Shown: positions 9,804 through 21,570, counted from the first letter of the stretch. The stretch is 64,000 bases of DNA from Amoebophrya sp. A120 (GCA_905178155.1 CAJINV010000004.1:1518784-1582783); one strand, 5' to 3'. Notes: a model not told the origin generated them from the letters alone. Made by a program: numbers and translations.

Positions 9804-12800
9804 ATGTCGCAGCTTTTCTGCCCCATTAATGTCGTGGCCTCGTCAAAGAGCGGGGAACGGTTGACAAGGTCGGAGGAAGCATCAAGGCAAGTGCGTCAAT
9901 CTCAATCACCATTCGTCCGAAAAACGTCGAGAACGATGTTGGATCGTACCTTTCGTGGGCAGGTTTTTGTAACAGTGACAGCGCTCTTCTTTTTCACGAC
10001 TCACCATCAACATGGCATTTCGGGGGTGAGACTCGTAGCCGCGGTTTCTCGACAATTGTTATCCACTGCAAATGTGTCTGGGTCTGGAAGTTTGCAAGAC
10101 CTATAATGACGCTTGCTTGCTTGAGAGGAGAGAGAAGTCTGTCGTGCGTGATCTTGTGCTACAGGGTGATCCTTGAAAGAGCTTACTTTTCTCATTACCA
10201 AAAAACGCAAAAAGAATTGTACTTCATTTGTTTGTCGTCGTCGTGCGAAAGGGCACGCTTGACGTATTTTTTGCCCAGAAACTTGTCATGCTTGTTGCTC
10301 AACGTCAGCCGCGCACGAGCATTACAATTTTCCCAATAACCCTGACACAATATTTGCAGTTGATATTTGTGTCGCAGTTACGATTGTCCAACTGCAGAAG
10401 CAGACAGCGGGGCCGGCCTGGGGAGTCCCATCATGGTGACCAGCACCTATCCAGGAAACGAATTGGTCGATTGCACGACCGGCGATGATCCTGGGGCTTT
10501 ATCTCCTTGGTGTACCCAGGAATTGTGCTGCACAGGAGCTGATCAGAGTGTGTCGACGACCGATTGCGGGGATTTCTGCGGCGCGCTGAAGGACTCTAGT
10601 GACAAAGTTATGGGTGTCGCCACTCACATTTACTACAATCCGCACCGTTGCACTGCGTTTTCGCTTGCGCATGGAGATTGGTGCAGTATGAAAAAATGTC
10701 AGTGCGAGTGCAACATCGGGGGGGGGTACCGCCTGGATCCAGAAAAAGTCGCCTATACCTCTCTTCGAGACTTGCGCAGCGACTGTAAGCATACTTGTGC
10801 GGATGAGCCTGCTGGTTTCTGTACTGACAAGAAGTATCTGCCGAAAGACGGCTTGGCCGCGATTAGCTGTAATGGAGCGGCGTGCACGGCTGATGAGTGT
10901 TGCAAACCGACCTGCACAGCTACGGATACTACAGCCCCCAGTAAAGGAAGCTATTCATGTGGATCTCTTGCTACTCCTAAAGTACTGTCATCCGACGCGG
11001 CGGGGAATCTCATCGCCTGCAGGGAAGAGGCTGATGCTACTGCATGTCCAGCAGACACTGATGCGTGCTGCATGGAACAAACCTGCGCGAAGTATACTTT
11101 TGACGACGCTTCAACGAGCTTTGCTGCTTTCGGAGGTACTTGTGGTAGCAGTGCCATCGGTGACGCCAGTTTATTGAGTAAGGCCAGTCCGGAAACGATC
11201 CCCTGCCCCTCTGGTTGCACCGAAGTTGAATGCTGCGACGGACCGACTGTCTGCCGCGACGTCACATGCACTACGAAGGACTTTGTTGTTCCGAATGGAA
11301 GGCTGAACAAGCAGTGCGCGGTCAGCATTCATGAGGGTACGTTCGTCGAAGATTGCCAAGGAACCTGCTGCACTTCCACAACGTGCGCAAGCGAAAGCGC
11401 AAACGAACAATTTAGCTGCAATAACAAAGGACCAGACGGGACTGACCTTATCCTCCGGGAAGATGCCGCCAGCATCGGCTGCGACGATGGCGTATTCACT
11501 GCAAATCAGTTTGGGTCTTCTAGGAGCTTGTGATGCTTGTTCTGGTAGGCTGGAGAATCTTCACGAGGACGCCTTCATGGACGGACAAGCATGAAGAAAA
11601 CGTACTACTAGGCGTTGGCCATTCTGCATGACAAATACTTAGCGTTTCAGCGTGACAGAAAAGCGCGGTGCTTCGGCAACGTGGATGGGATTTTAGTTTT
11701 CAATATAAGACTCGTGCTAGCTGCCGCGTATGACAGCCCTTACATTCTTTCCCCAGACCCTGAAATATTTGCAATCCATATCACGGGTGCACACGGGCTT
11801 TGTGCTGCCGTGGGGCTTACTGCGGGGCGTGCCCGCACGGCGTCGAGGGGGCGTGCACAAGTGACCTGATCGGCCTGCCCAACTGCCAGAGTTGTGACAA
11901 TGGCTATCATAGAGTCGTGACCCCAGGACATGGAGGCTCATACAGTTGCCAGCCGAACGTGTGCCTTTGTAGCTACGGCACCCCCGACACCGGCACCGAC
12001 TGTGTGACTGATTCGGTTACGAGCTGCAAGCTAGGCAGTTGCTACGACGGTTACAACATGGTGATCAATGCGAACAATCGGCGCGAATGCGTTCCGAACG
12101 AACTGTGCAAGGACGGTTTTGCGGCGGAGTCCGAAGTATCAAATGCAAGAAATATGTTGTTCGGGTCTGGAAGTTTGCAGAAAATGTATGTCATTCATCC
12201 TCTGCAATAGATGGATGAGCTGGAATGCCGCATGAGAAACTCGCAGCTGTTTACGTACCAAGAAGTGGTCAGCTGTAGCCCTTCGAGAGTTTGCTGCATC
12301 ACTTCCAGAGGACCCACACGTATTTGCAATTCATACGAAGTGCAGTGTCCGGCGGGCACGTCAGTCGTGATGGGCACCGCGGCCACCCTTCTGCGGTGCA
12401 GTGCAGCAGCATGCACCAGTATGGCAGTGCACAACCCCCCGTCCCCCTCATTGGCCATGCAAAATGCCAAATCCAGTTGCTACCTTGTGACACTGTTTGC
12501 ATGCTGCCAGATTCTGAAAACCCAAAGAGTACTACACTCGGCGCACCAAGTACGTGTCATGCACCGCCTCCACGTGTGTTGGTGTGTCTATTGCTGTTCA
12601 TGCAATACAGATGAGGGGGAGCTGCAGGGGAAGTGCACTTTGATAACCTGTGCCGACGATGCTGCTACCTGCTGCGTCAGCGATTGGAGTAGTTCGTGCG
12701 CCGTATCCTGAGTGAAGACTACGTCGTCACCCCAAACTTTTCATGCACGTTTGCATCTACAGGATCAGGAACATCATCAACATTTGTGATGCGCATTCCC

Positions 12801-15800
12801 GTGAGACGCGTTTCTAATCGTGTTTCGGCATTTGTATTTTCAAAAATAGTTTAAAAAAGGCGAAGCAGACGGCGATGGCTATGTGATGCGGCCGTCCACC
12901 CTCTCCCTATCCTTGTGTTGCCGAGGTCCCGAGGACTTGACTTTGTGTTGCAGAGGTTCCACTCTGGATTTATGTTGCAGAGGTCCCAAGAACCTGATAT
13001 TGGGCTGGGGACGTTTTTACACAGAATACGCCGCCGCGGCCGGAAAGGAGGAAATCACCTGCCCAGCCGTCAACGGCGCGGCGCGCGTCATCGATTTTTT
13101 CGCTAAGTGCGACGTATCCAACAGAAATAAAATACACCCATCGTCGCAGAAAAAAAGTCTATTTGTGCTGCCAAATTGGCGTGAATGGCAACTCTGGACT
13201 TCGAAGACCACAAGAGTGGCAGTTTGCTGCGATGCGTGTGCATGTGCAGCGGCTTGTTGTAAATGTGGATTAGCGACAATTAATGACCCTATAATCAGCT
13301 GCAACACAGTTTCACTATACTTAGTGCTTACCTATTGCGTTTTTAGTATGAAAATGGGTTTACTTGTTTTCTGTGGGATACAACGGCGCCACCTGCACGC
13401 CTAGCGAGTGCTGCGTCAATGCGCCGTTGTGCGCGACGCTGACTTGCCCGGCCGCGAAGCCGCTGAATCGCGGCCCGAACGTGAGTTGTGCGCTGGCGAC
13501 CGGGTGCGAGGTTCCCGAATGCTGTATCAAAATGAAAATCCTTCTCGTCATACTCAAAGTGGAATTTGTGTAGCATGATTTGTGATCACAAAGGCAGTTG
13601 TGATGCTTGTAGGGAAGAGATGCAGGAGACTGTGCTTAGTGCTGTCCGGCGCGGGTAAGCCCTGCCACTCCAGCATGACAGGAACCAACTGCATTCGCCC
13701 AGAACAGAACGACAAAGCTCCTGAAATACACAGGCCGCGAGTCTGTTTGTCCCTTTACCTTCCTAAAATACAAAGGGATCTGTGTACACAAGAAGTTGCG
13801 CACCGGAAATCTCCTTTTGATATGGGGAGGGGGATTTTTCCTCACAATATGCTGCGTGGTTGCCTCGGAGCCGTTCCGCTCGGTCACGACGTTGTCCATG
13901 GACCTGCCCGTATCCAGGTGAAAAGTGCCATATCCCCAGAAATGGAGAAAATTTCTGATGCATAAGGGTTTCAAATGAAAAATGCATGAGGGGACTACGA
14001 GTCATCTTCCTGGTCCAGAGCTGGCACTCTCGGAAGCATGTTTCACATGACAATTTTTGCAGCCGCTAGGCTGCATGGCGAATTTATGATGCTGGAGGAT
14101 GTAGGTGGATGCGGACAGCGTTTCCATTCGGAGCTTTTGCACGCGCGAGCGCCCTCCGTTTCTGAGATAGGGGTGCTTTTCACTTCCATAGTCCGCCGAT
14201 GCGGACTACACGGAAGCCGAGCTGTTGGACACACTCGGTCCCCTATCCTGTGTAAAGGCGTCCCCGCCGCATACTTGCCATGCAAATCTGCATGGGGTGT
14301 TTCGGAATGTGTCATGTTAGAACTAGGATATGCTGCTGAGCGATTTATCATGCAGCCGCACTAGCTAAACACGACTACACTTCTGCAAGCCCAATTTATT
14401 AATTTGTTCTGCGCATTGCACATAGCTTGTGGGTCTATTGCGTAGCAACGACGTGTCCACGATCTTGTTGACTTTCGGGCGGGGCTTTTTTTCTCAGGAT
14501 ATCCCAGCGTGAAAACCGGCCTCGAGCAGAGCATCCGTGCCGTCGCACCGGCGGGTTCCGTAGTCCAGGTCGAGATCATTTCGATCACCTTATCCTAAGG
14601 GAAATCGTCCCTACCCCAGAGTTGTAATGCAAAACGGCTTGCCTAAAGTAAAAGTAAAATCAAAATGTTTCCCATGCGCTGCAACCCAATGAAGGCATCT
14701 TCTATAATCTAATGCTGTCTGGCAGCCTGTCAGGCTACATATCGCGATGAGATGATGATCGATTTGTCTGTAAAATGCGGCTGCACCGAACCACCAACAC
14801 CATGACACTAGGATCCCAGACTTGTCATGCGCCACAGCCGGCAAAACTTGTTAATTTCTTTGTGTAGCCAAAACCCGGCAGGAGTCTGAGTCACTGCCCC
14901 TCTCCTTTGTTTGAATCACTTCCCCACGCATCACCGCCCGATCCGGATCAAGACCCCACCTCCCCCGCATCACCTCCGGCAGCCGGCGATGGACTTGGTT
15001 GTTTAGGGTCGTCTAGGGCCTAGGGTTCGAGGTTTCGGGTCGCTCCGTCATGCCGCCCCCCCCGTCCATCCTTTTCCGCCTGCCTTTGGGCCTCGGCTTC
15101 TTCCTGGCCCCCAAGTTTCATGCCCTGGCCGTGTCTGCGTGCCGTGTGTACTTGCACTTTTGCGCGCCCCGCGTGCCGTTTCAGGTTCGTCATCCTAGGC
15201 CTGCCTACAGACGGCGGCCACATACGTAGGCAGGCTCGCGGAGCGCAGCTGCGGGCGGCAAGGGTACTTATTACAGTGTGCGGCGGGGAAGTGGGGCCGG
15301 GCTCCCCCACTTCCCCAGCACTGCCTGGGGAAGTACTTCTTTGCCCACGACCCGAGGGGCAGCACTTCCACTTCCCCAAGGTGGGTCAGTGGGGGAGTGA
15401 TGCTTGGGGAAGTGGTTCACACCATAAACCCAAATCCCCACCCCATCTGCGTCTTGACTCTGGGGTGGGGGCGTTTTGCCTGAGGATGCATCTTCGAGAA
15501 TTCCCGCCGCCGCACGCAGCTGGAAGACCCGCACTTGGAACGCAGAGCGGTGGAAGGCGCGATTGCTGCTGGAACAACCGAAAACTATCGGGGTACATAT
15601 GCATTGTGACTATGTCTGGATCTGCAAAAGTGAAACCTGTGCTGCGGGTTTGGGAATCCTGTAAAATCTGTATCGCACCTCCATGACCAGCATCACCAAA
15701 ATTAAGCTCTGTTTTGTCATGCAAAAGCACAGTTTCTATTAATGCGCACTACACGTACACGTTGATTGTACACATCAGGAAGCGTCCTCAAGATTTGTCA

Positions 15801-18125
15801 TGTTTGGCTCCTGCAATCCGGAGTATGATATGCTCAGTCCCTTGGCCGCTCAGCATCGCAGGTCTCCAGACGGACCCAGACATCTTTGCACCAGTTGATA
15901 GTACTACTAAATCGCCGACCGAGCGACAGTACACGAGGGACAACAAGCGTCGACGAGCGTCAGCTAGTACAACCAGGTCTGATGTGCTTGTGGACTTCAC
16001 CGTCAAGGGCGGACAGGCCGAGTCCGGGGAGGACCTTCCTGTCGAGTATCGTAAGGAAAGATCCCCCCACCTCCCCATGCCCAACGGGAAAGTTTATGAT
16101 GCAGAATTCTGGTCACAAATCAGCTCGGTCTTGCAGGAAGACAACGAGTGCGCCAGAGGCTTCCGCCTCATTGTGCAAGCGATTGGGCGGAATGATCATG
16201 CTGCTCGGCGGCCTAGAGGGTAGCAGTTTGCAATTCTAAACCACTAGACTTAAACGCCCCGGCCCAGGCTGAAGATCTGGCCGCAGTGCCTTGCTGCAAG
16301 ACCACAGAGCGTACTTCCGTGTGAAGGCAAGTCCAACACTAGAAACTCCGTTTGGGCCGCAATATGGGGAGGGGGGATTCATTTTCCTCTTGATATCAGG
16401 GAGCTGGTGACAAGCCTGCCCGCTGCCGATCTCGAGGCTGCGATTGCGGACGCAATCGAGGCGAACTCAGCGACGCTGCCCGAAGGCGTGAGCGTGGCCG
16501 ACGTGGTTAGCGCACCCGCGCCGCAGAGCGAGACCAGCACCCCCGTGTCGTATCAAATGTACTTAAAAATGTCTGGGTCTGGAAGAGTCATGTTGTTTTT
16601 GCATGACACAGAAGGTCTGGCATGGAAGCTCTAGCATTACAGGTATCGAGAAGCTTCCGCAATGCCGAATCCGCGTGACAAATCCGCCACTTTGGTGACA
16701 GAAAGTGGGCAGCGCTTGCTACCCATGCATGAGAGATTTTTCTGTGTTCTGAAATGCGCATCACAAGTTTGTATTCTTCCAGACCCAGACACTTTTGCAT
16801 TTGATACGTCGGGCAACGCACCAACTACCACGCGAACCACCGACACGAATGACGACGAAGATGAGGAAACTATCGTCCTTGTCTTTGTTCTCGTGGGCGC
16901 CGTTTTGCTAGTGATGTTCCTGTTTTCGATGGCGGTGTGGCGCCAGAAAAAGCACGAGGAGGCAACGCGAAGATACATGCAAGCTTACAACCGCGACGGT
17001 TCGTGGGGAACACAATCGGGGAATAAAATGTGGAAAGGTGGTATCCAAGAAAAAAACATTGTAGGTGTAACTTTTTTGGAGGAACAGCATTACAAATTTG
17101 TCTGGCATGACAGCAAAAACCTGTCATGCGCAGATAGTACGTGAAAACGCCCTTTAATGGGAGCTACGATGCATGCCAAGCATGACAGACGCAATCGTCT
17201 TGCAGGTTGCGCATGACAAATTTACACTAACAACGTTTTTTTCTTGGATAGGTGGTAAGCAGTACGGGGGACAGCGTGCAGCTTGGGATATATGCATTGC
17301 AAGTGTGTCTGGGTCACCTGGAAGAGTTCCAACTTGTGATGCTAAATCTCGACCAGACGAAAATAAATCTGTATTGCGTGAGGGTGCCAAAAGGCTGCTT
17401 ATTTTTCGCTTGCACAATTTGCGAATTTGTCATGCGGGGTAGGCATGATCAGGAACAGGAAGCCTTGGCCTTCGCAACAAAACCCATATAGATAAATGCT
17501 TCACGTGCATTCCAGAGCACTCATTTGTTCCAGCAGATGCATGACAAACTTTACTTCCAGACCCAGATATGTTTGCATTTGATAAAAACAAGGCAAACGA
17601 GGCTACAACAAGAACGAGCGCTGGCACTATGGCGCCGGCGGTTCTTCCCCGAGCTCCGGCGGGAAATGGGGAGCAGCATTATCAAATGCAAAAATGTCTG
17701 GGCCTGGAAGAATGCAACTTGTGAAGCTGCATTTGGATGTCTAAAAAATTTGTGTTGCATGAGCAGCAAAAGATTTCTGAATTTTGCTACGCGGAGAGGG
17801 CAGCTGTCATGCGGAATAGGCGTCAAGAACCCCTCAAAAAACCTGTGGCGCTAGGGCATGCATCACAGACATCATGGCTCATGCAAACCGTGCATCACAA
17901 GTCTCAGAGTCTTGTTCCAGACCCAGACATTTTTGCATTTGACAAACATCAAAGGGAAAGAACAAGTGGGCAGGAGGCACCAGTCCGGCTACGCCTCCCC
18001 CCGTGCGCCCGAAGAGCCCTGCGCCGGGGCTTTTGGGACAAGGGAACAAGGGCAGTTCTTCGTGGTCCCCGCATCCCCAGGGCATGCCGGGGAAAGGTGG
18101 CCTCCTTGCCAGTTGGATTTATTAA
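9804..18125 (+). CDS. Gene B: large secreted cysteine-rich single-pass membrane protein
   Basis: About 1000 residues in 17 exons: 9804-10059, 10366-11492, 11781-12136, 12336-12419, 12608-12703, 13029-13114, 13381-13524, 13850-13910, 14191-14243, 14502-14590, 15489-15593, 15901-16046, 16396-16550, 16807-17041, 17251-17290, 17585-17679, 17945-18125. MLDRTFRGQ at 9948 begins a signal peptide and is the likelier start, although the frame is open and conserved from 9804. The ectodomain has repeated CC...C units (ECCKPTC, CCMEQTC, ECCDGPTVC, CCTSTTC), then a Gly/Cys EGF-like part (CCRGAYCGACPHG), then ECC units, then a region with SRRRTQLED that resembles the SEA-like repeats of alveolate surface proteins. 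One membrane helix (IVLVFVLVGAVLLVMFLF) precedes a basic Gly/Pro/Lys tail. Exon 1 lacks the Cys domain present in gene C. A surface adhesin-like role is inference only. Confidence 0.8.
10060..10365. mobile_element. IE1 introner in gene B
   Basis: 306 bp, from TATCCACTGCAAATGTGTCT to ATATTTGCAGTTGATA. TSD ATTGT/TTTGT. Same position as C 22448. Confidence 0.9.
11493..11780. mobile_element. IE1 introner in gene B
   Basis: 288 bp, from TATTCACTGCAAATCAG to ATATTTGCAATCCATA. Shared with C 26490. Confidence 0.82.
12137..12335. mobile_element. IE1 introner in gene B
   Basis: 199 bp, from TATCAAATGCAAGAAATATG to TATTTGCAATTCATA. Perfect TSD CGAAG. Shared with C 27131. Confidence 0.9.
12420..12607. 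mobile_element. IE6-like introner in gene B
   Basis: 188 bp, starting TATGGCAGTGCACAACCCCC and ending TTCATGCAATA. The TIR match is weak. Joining TGCACCA to CAGATGAG restores frame. Shared with C 27413. Confidence 0.6.
12704..13028. mobile_element. IE2 introner in gene B
   Basis: 325 bp, from TATCCTGAGTGAAGACTACG to GGGGACGTTTTTACACAGAA plus TA. Perfect TSD CGCCG. Shared with C 27706. Confidence 0.9.
13115..13380. mobile_element. IE4 introner present in gene B, absent from gene C
   Basis: 266 bp, from TATCCAACAGAAATAAA to TTGTTTTCTGTGGGATA. TSD CGACG/CAACG. Gene C reads straight through at 28217-28222 (TGCGGCGGCGCC), an empty site. Confidence 0.92.
13525..13849. mobile_element. IE3 introner in gene B
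   Basis: 325 bp, from TATCAAAATGAAAATCC to GGGGAGGGGGATTTTTCCTC and CAATA. Perfect TSD TGCTG. Shared with C 28367. Confidence 0.92.
13911..14190. mobile_element. IE2-like introner in gene B
   Basis: 280 bp, from TATCCAGGTGAAAAGTGCC to GGGGTGCTTTTCACTTCCA plus TA. TSD GCCCG/GTCCG. Shared with C 28761. Confidence 0.85.
14244..14501. mobile_element. IE2 introner in gene B
   Basis: 258 bp, from TATCCTGTGTAAAGGCGTCC to GGGCTTTTTTTCTCAGGATA. Shared with C 29081. Confidence 0.87.
14591..15488. mobile_element. Long IE2 introner in gene B, absent from gene C
   Basis: 898 bp, from TATCCTAAGGGAAATCG to GGGGGCGTTTTGCCTGAGGA plus TG. TSD CACCT/CATCT. Gene C is uninterrupted at 29745-29755 (ATCACCTTCGAG). 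The extra length (about 14880-15420) is GC-rich and includes several GGGGAAGTG inverted repeats. Confidence 0.88.
15594..15900. mobile_element. IE1 introner in gene B
   Basis: 307 bp, from TACATATGCATTGTGAC to CATCTTTGCACCAGTTGATA. The 5' boundary is uncertain by a few bases. Confidence 0.75.
16047..16395. mobile_element. IE3 introner in gene B
   Basis: 349 bp, from TATCGTAAGGAAAGATCCCC to GGGGATTCATTTTCCTCTTG plus ATA. TSD TCGAG/TCAGG restores frame as PVREL. Shared with C 33065. Confidence 0.87.
16551..16806. mobile_element. IE1 introner in gene B
   Basis: 256 bp. TSD TGTCG/CGTCG. Same position and interior as C 33587. Interior is inverted relative to 3754. Confidence 0.92.
17042..17250. 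mobile_element. IE4 introner present in gene B, absent from gene C
   Basis: 209 bp, from TATCCAAGAAAAAAACATTG to AACGTTTTTTTCTTGGATA. Perfect TSD GGTGG. Gene C continues uninterrupted (GGAAAGGTAAAAAG) near 34076. Confidence 0.92.
17291..17584. mobile_element. IE1 introner in gene B
   Basis: 294 bp, from TATGCATTGCAAGTGTGTCT to ATATGTTTGCATTTGATA. The 5' boundary may be 2 bp earlier. Comparable position to C 34155. Confidence 0.82.
17680..17944. mobile_element. IE1 introner in gene B
   Basis: 265 bp, with a canonical IE1 5' end and a 3' end of GACA instead of GATA. TSD AGCAT/AACAT. Interior like 48806 and 58119. Confidence 0.88.
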
Positions 18126-19592
18126 AAGCGAAAGCCACACAAGCGCCTCGCCGGGGGCGCCGCGCAAGGGATTTCTCGACGCGCATGAGCAGGCGCCCGA
18201 CGGAAAAAAAGGGAGCCGGAGGACGATGTGAAAAAATACACTAGTACCAGAGAGGATCTGAAAAAATAAAAAAGGCAGTGAGAGGACAAGCTGCAATAAT
18301 AGATTTGGCCTGCCGGCGCCCACAGGGTAGGTTTTTTGTGTTAAAATATTTCATATGATAGTACATTTTTTTACATACACATACTTCTGTCACACATACA
18401 CCTAGAGTAGTAATTGTTCCCTCGTTTTTGATATCGATTTTTTTGTACTTATGTGATGAATTTGTTTTGAAATTATTCGGTTGTAGAGTTTTAGCCCCGA
18501 AGAACGCCCCGCATGAAAGAAAAACGGGAAAGAGCCCGTCAATACATCTCTCCTCTTGTAACTTCTTTGTTCCCGATCACAAAGTAACATTTTTTTACAA
18601 GAACCAATCTGATAGCAAGATACATCGATTTGCTTTATTTCCCGATCATATTACCATATCCATATCCATTTCAACTTCAAGACCCAGAAGACCTGCAAGT
18701 AACTTCACAGACATCAACCCTTTGGACGAAGAAAAGACACCGAAGTCCCCGCGCTAGCGAGCAAACCAACTTTGCTTGTTTGCTGTAGGGCTACGGTTCT
18801 AGACCACCGGCTGACTACATGCATCTAGAAGTTCCTTTGCTGGTTCGACTCCGCTCTGGCACGAAGAGAAATAATGTTGTCCCCGTGAGGAACGAATGCT
18901 GCCCCGAAGACCGCCCCGCGTGAAGGAAGAACGAAACTATACCCTTGAGTGTCACGCTTCTCTCTTCCTCGAACTTCTTTGTTTCCAACCAAAATTATAT
19001 CACGTTCCCCCGACCAGCAATCTGGGTGATAGGAAGATGCATCGATTTTGCTTTCGTGTTCCCAACATTTTCATCATACTCATTTCAAGACCTAGCCCTA
19101 CAATGAGCTCCTCCACATCAACAGTCAACCCGGACGAAGGGAAGACAAGGAAGAAGTCCACCGACCCCGCGCTAGCGAGCAAACCAATCTGGTCTTTCTG
19201 TGCCATGGTGCTAGATCGACTAGTTCCACGTTGTTCCTTTGCTGATTGTTTCTTTCACCCCGCTGTGGCACGATGACGAGTAAAAATCCAGTCCTCCTGA
19301 GCACCAGTCAGAACATCCTCCTGAGCACCTGCAATGGGTTGTGCGAAACTGGTACACAAGACTAAGTACTGCCGAATGCGTGCGATGAAGCTGTGGCGCG
19401 TGCATATTCTGCAATACAGATGAATGTCTTTGCGCTTTTTCGGAAAATTGTATATGTTACTCGCTCAATCCTTGTGTTGTCATGGGTGGCGAAGTGTCTA
19501 ACTTACATTTGCCTGATTGTGATCATTGGAAATAAACATAAAGTAAATGGAGTTGATCTTGATGAAGATGAACAGGACTTTGGTTCTTTGCA
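18126..19592. repeat. 3' flank of gene B with a local duplication
   Basis: About 18480-18780 and 18893-19265 are diverged copies of one block (starting CCCCGAAGAACGCCCCGC / CCCCGAAGACCGCCCCGC, ending before GCTAGCGAGCAAACCAA). A third copy follows gene C at about 36437-36850. 18310-18360 (CCCACAGGGTAGG...) matches 36265 after gene C, so the 3' flanks were duplicated with the genes. From about 19310 the upstream block begins again. No gene seen. Confidence 0.6.
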
Positions 19593-20635
19593 ATGCGGAA
19601 AGAAAACGGATCTGGGTCAGTTGGAACGCTGTGTCGTCCACGCCCTGTTCTGCGGCTGCTTGTTGTGTTAGCAGTGCTACTAGCACTTTTGCTGACCCAT
19701 GTTTGTAAGTATGGTGCTACAAGGGCTGCCAAAGTAGAACAAGAAGTGCCATCTGCTAGCCGCATCTTTCGTAAAGGTGAGTCGTGGTGTTTTGGCACAT
19801 GATGGTGTGTAACTACGAGAAGCACATATCAATATGATTGTGATTCCCCGTTCTTTACTTACTATGCTTTTTTGTCTTCCACCACCCTGAAAGATAGTTC
19901 TCCATCGTTCGGGATCAAATCCTCGTGCGTCCGTTCGTTCATCGTTCTCGTTGCTGCCACACGTTCCGTCGTCGTCGACCCAAAATAGAATCGACGTTCA
20001 ATTCCTGATTCGTGCCGAGTATTTCCGCAATGGAAATGCAGAAGGAAGGTGTGAGCATCGTGATTTTCGCGCGAAAGAACGGACAACTCTTACAGACGTG
20101 GCTCGTACAGCCGTTGAACTGGTTGTCACAGGTCACAGGAAGAGGTAAGTACTTGATCTTATGAAAGAATGGATACACTACATCACGATCACGTCCGCCT
20201 AACAGTAACTCGTCGAAGAGATATGCTAAAGCCGCAAGAAGCTACTCGGTCCATCTTTCGAAGACGGAAGAAAGTTTGTTGAAGCTAACTATGCTGTTTT
20301 TATTAGTATGCTTCATCTCCCAGAAGGAAGTACTCGTCCCTAGTGGTGCAGTCTCGGCAGACTCGTGGGAGTGAGGGGTGATTCTCTTCGTGGGGGTGAT
20401 GTTGTGGGATGGAATCTGTAATGCTATTTTACTACTCAGCAAGGTATTGCTCGTTCGGAGTTTTCTAAGAGGATTTTTGATCACGCGCATTACAAGTTTC
20501 TGGCGTCCATGTACGAACGAGTGTACCACCGGGGAGTTAATAAATCTGAATATTAAAGTCCTGAAATTGGTCGGATCTTACCGAGGGAACGATGCTCAGA
20601 ATATGAAGTTTATCGATGTCGACTATCAGACCTGA
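19593..20635 (+). CDS. Possible small secreted-protein gene (low confidence)
   Basis: Starts MRKENGSGSVG followed by a strongly hydrophobic signal-like helix (LRLLVVLAVLLALLLTHVC). The exon could end at the canonical donor AAAG/GTGAGT (19776/19777). A second exon 20096-20144 lies between CTTACAG and GTAAGT and stays in frame (DVARTAVELVVTGH). A final open stretch ends at TGA 20633-20635 (GSYRGNDAQNMKFIDVDYQT). These introns would be ordinary GT-AG introns, unlike the introners around them. The last acceptor is not identified and part of the sequence lies beyond the 72-bp repeat, so the structure may be broken. The copy at 7206 has a frameshift. It may be a relict. Confidence 0.3.
20291..20362. 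repeat. 72-bp perfect direct repeat, left copy
   Basis: Identical to 21499-21570 (begins ATGCTGTTTTTATTAG, ends GTCTCGGCAGAC). The two copies bracket 1136 bp absent from the homologous regions at 7880 and 9235. It looks like an insertion or tandem-duplication scar. Confidence 0.92.
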
Positions 20636-21498
20636 GAAAACGCCTACACTATTACACAGAAAATAAAAAACACAAAAAAAAACCGCACCTTTCTAATAGT
20701 GCAGTTTCTCTTTCTCTTTAAAGCAAGGTAAAAGTCAAACTATCTGAGTTTGGCTTTCTTTTTTCTTTTACCTTTCTTTTTCTCAGTTGAGAGCTTTGCT
20801 AGTCCGCAACACGATGGTGTGCTGATGAGAGGCGAGTGACGTGGTCGTGTTTTGTCTCTCTTGGTAACTCCGTTGTTGTAGTTCTCACGATGCTATCACG
20901 CGATTGCTTGGTTTAATGTTTTACCTGATTTCCATTTTAGATTTATTCTCGGGTGGACCTCTACTTTTACGGATCCATCAAGCTCGCCTTGTCCCCACGC
21001 TAGGGCGTAAAAACGCACCAGTCAATAGATACAAAAAACCGCAAAAGTGCTGACCTTCCAGGATCTTGCACGCACTGCCTGGTCCCCACGTAAAACTACA
21101 GTTTAGCTCAAAAAAGTTGTTGCTCTTCCTTTCCGTAAAAAAAAAATCGAATAGATCTTTATCGAAGCCAAAGACCAAAGTTTTAGTTCTGTTTTAGCTC
21201 CCCCAGTTCCGCTCTTCGGAGCAAAAATGTTTCAAACCTTTCCAGCGTAGCTCCTCGGAGCATAGTTTTATAGCCCACTCCAGCTTAGCTCCTCGGAGCG
21301 TCAGTTTTAGTTTCTTTAGTTTTAGTCTGCAAAAAAGTTTAAGCGTTAGTTATCTCTCTCTCAGTTCCTGCATTGAAACTTCTGACAAACGCAAAACTGT
21401 TTTATGGCCGACGTGGTGGTTAGGATTGCCTGACTGCTGCGTTGAGCCCGGCTCGCGTGGCTGCGCCACGTGCGCCGACACCTCTGACCTCTGATCTG
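20636..21498. other. Rest of the segment between the 72-bp repeats
   Basis: AT-rich, no gene seen. An imperfect hairpin lies at about 20725-20774 (arms AAGGTAAAAG and CTTTTACCTT). Two palindromic GCTCCTCGGAGC sequences occur at about 21250 and 21288, each preceded by AGCxTAG-type repeats, and TTTTAGTTT motifs cluster at 21180-21330. Confidence 0.5.
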
Positions 21499-21570
21499 AT
21501 GCTGTTTTTATTAGTATGCTTCATCTCCCAGAAGGAAGTACTCGTCCCTAGTGGTGCAGTCTCGGCAGAC
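21499..21570. repeat. 72-bp perfect direct repeat, right copy
   Basis: Exact copy of 20291-20362. The sequence after it resumes the homology with the upstream blocks (GGCATTCGGAAG). Confidence 0.92.

Noticed and set aside
10367-11533. Gene B second exon as a stand-alone gene
   Set aside because: No ATG at its start. It joins in frame to the signal-peptide exon through an introner, and the same arrangement is seen in gene C.
15000-15040. Telomere-like GTTTAGGG words
   Set aside because: Only degenerate scattered copies (TTTAGGG, CTAGGG), no tandem array.
16637-16978. Minus-strand open frames across introners and the membrane-helix exon of gene B
   Set aside because: They are the antisense of conserved + strand exons and run into IE1 sequence. 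The + reading is conserved in gene C.
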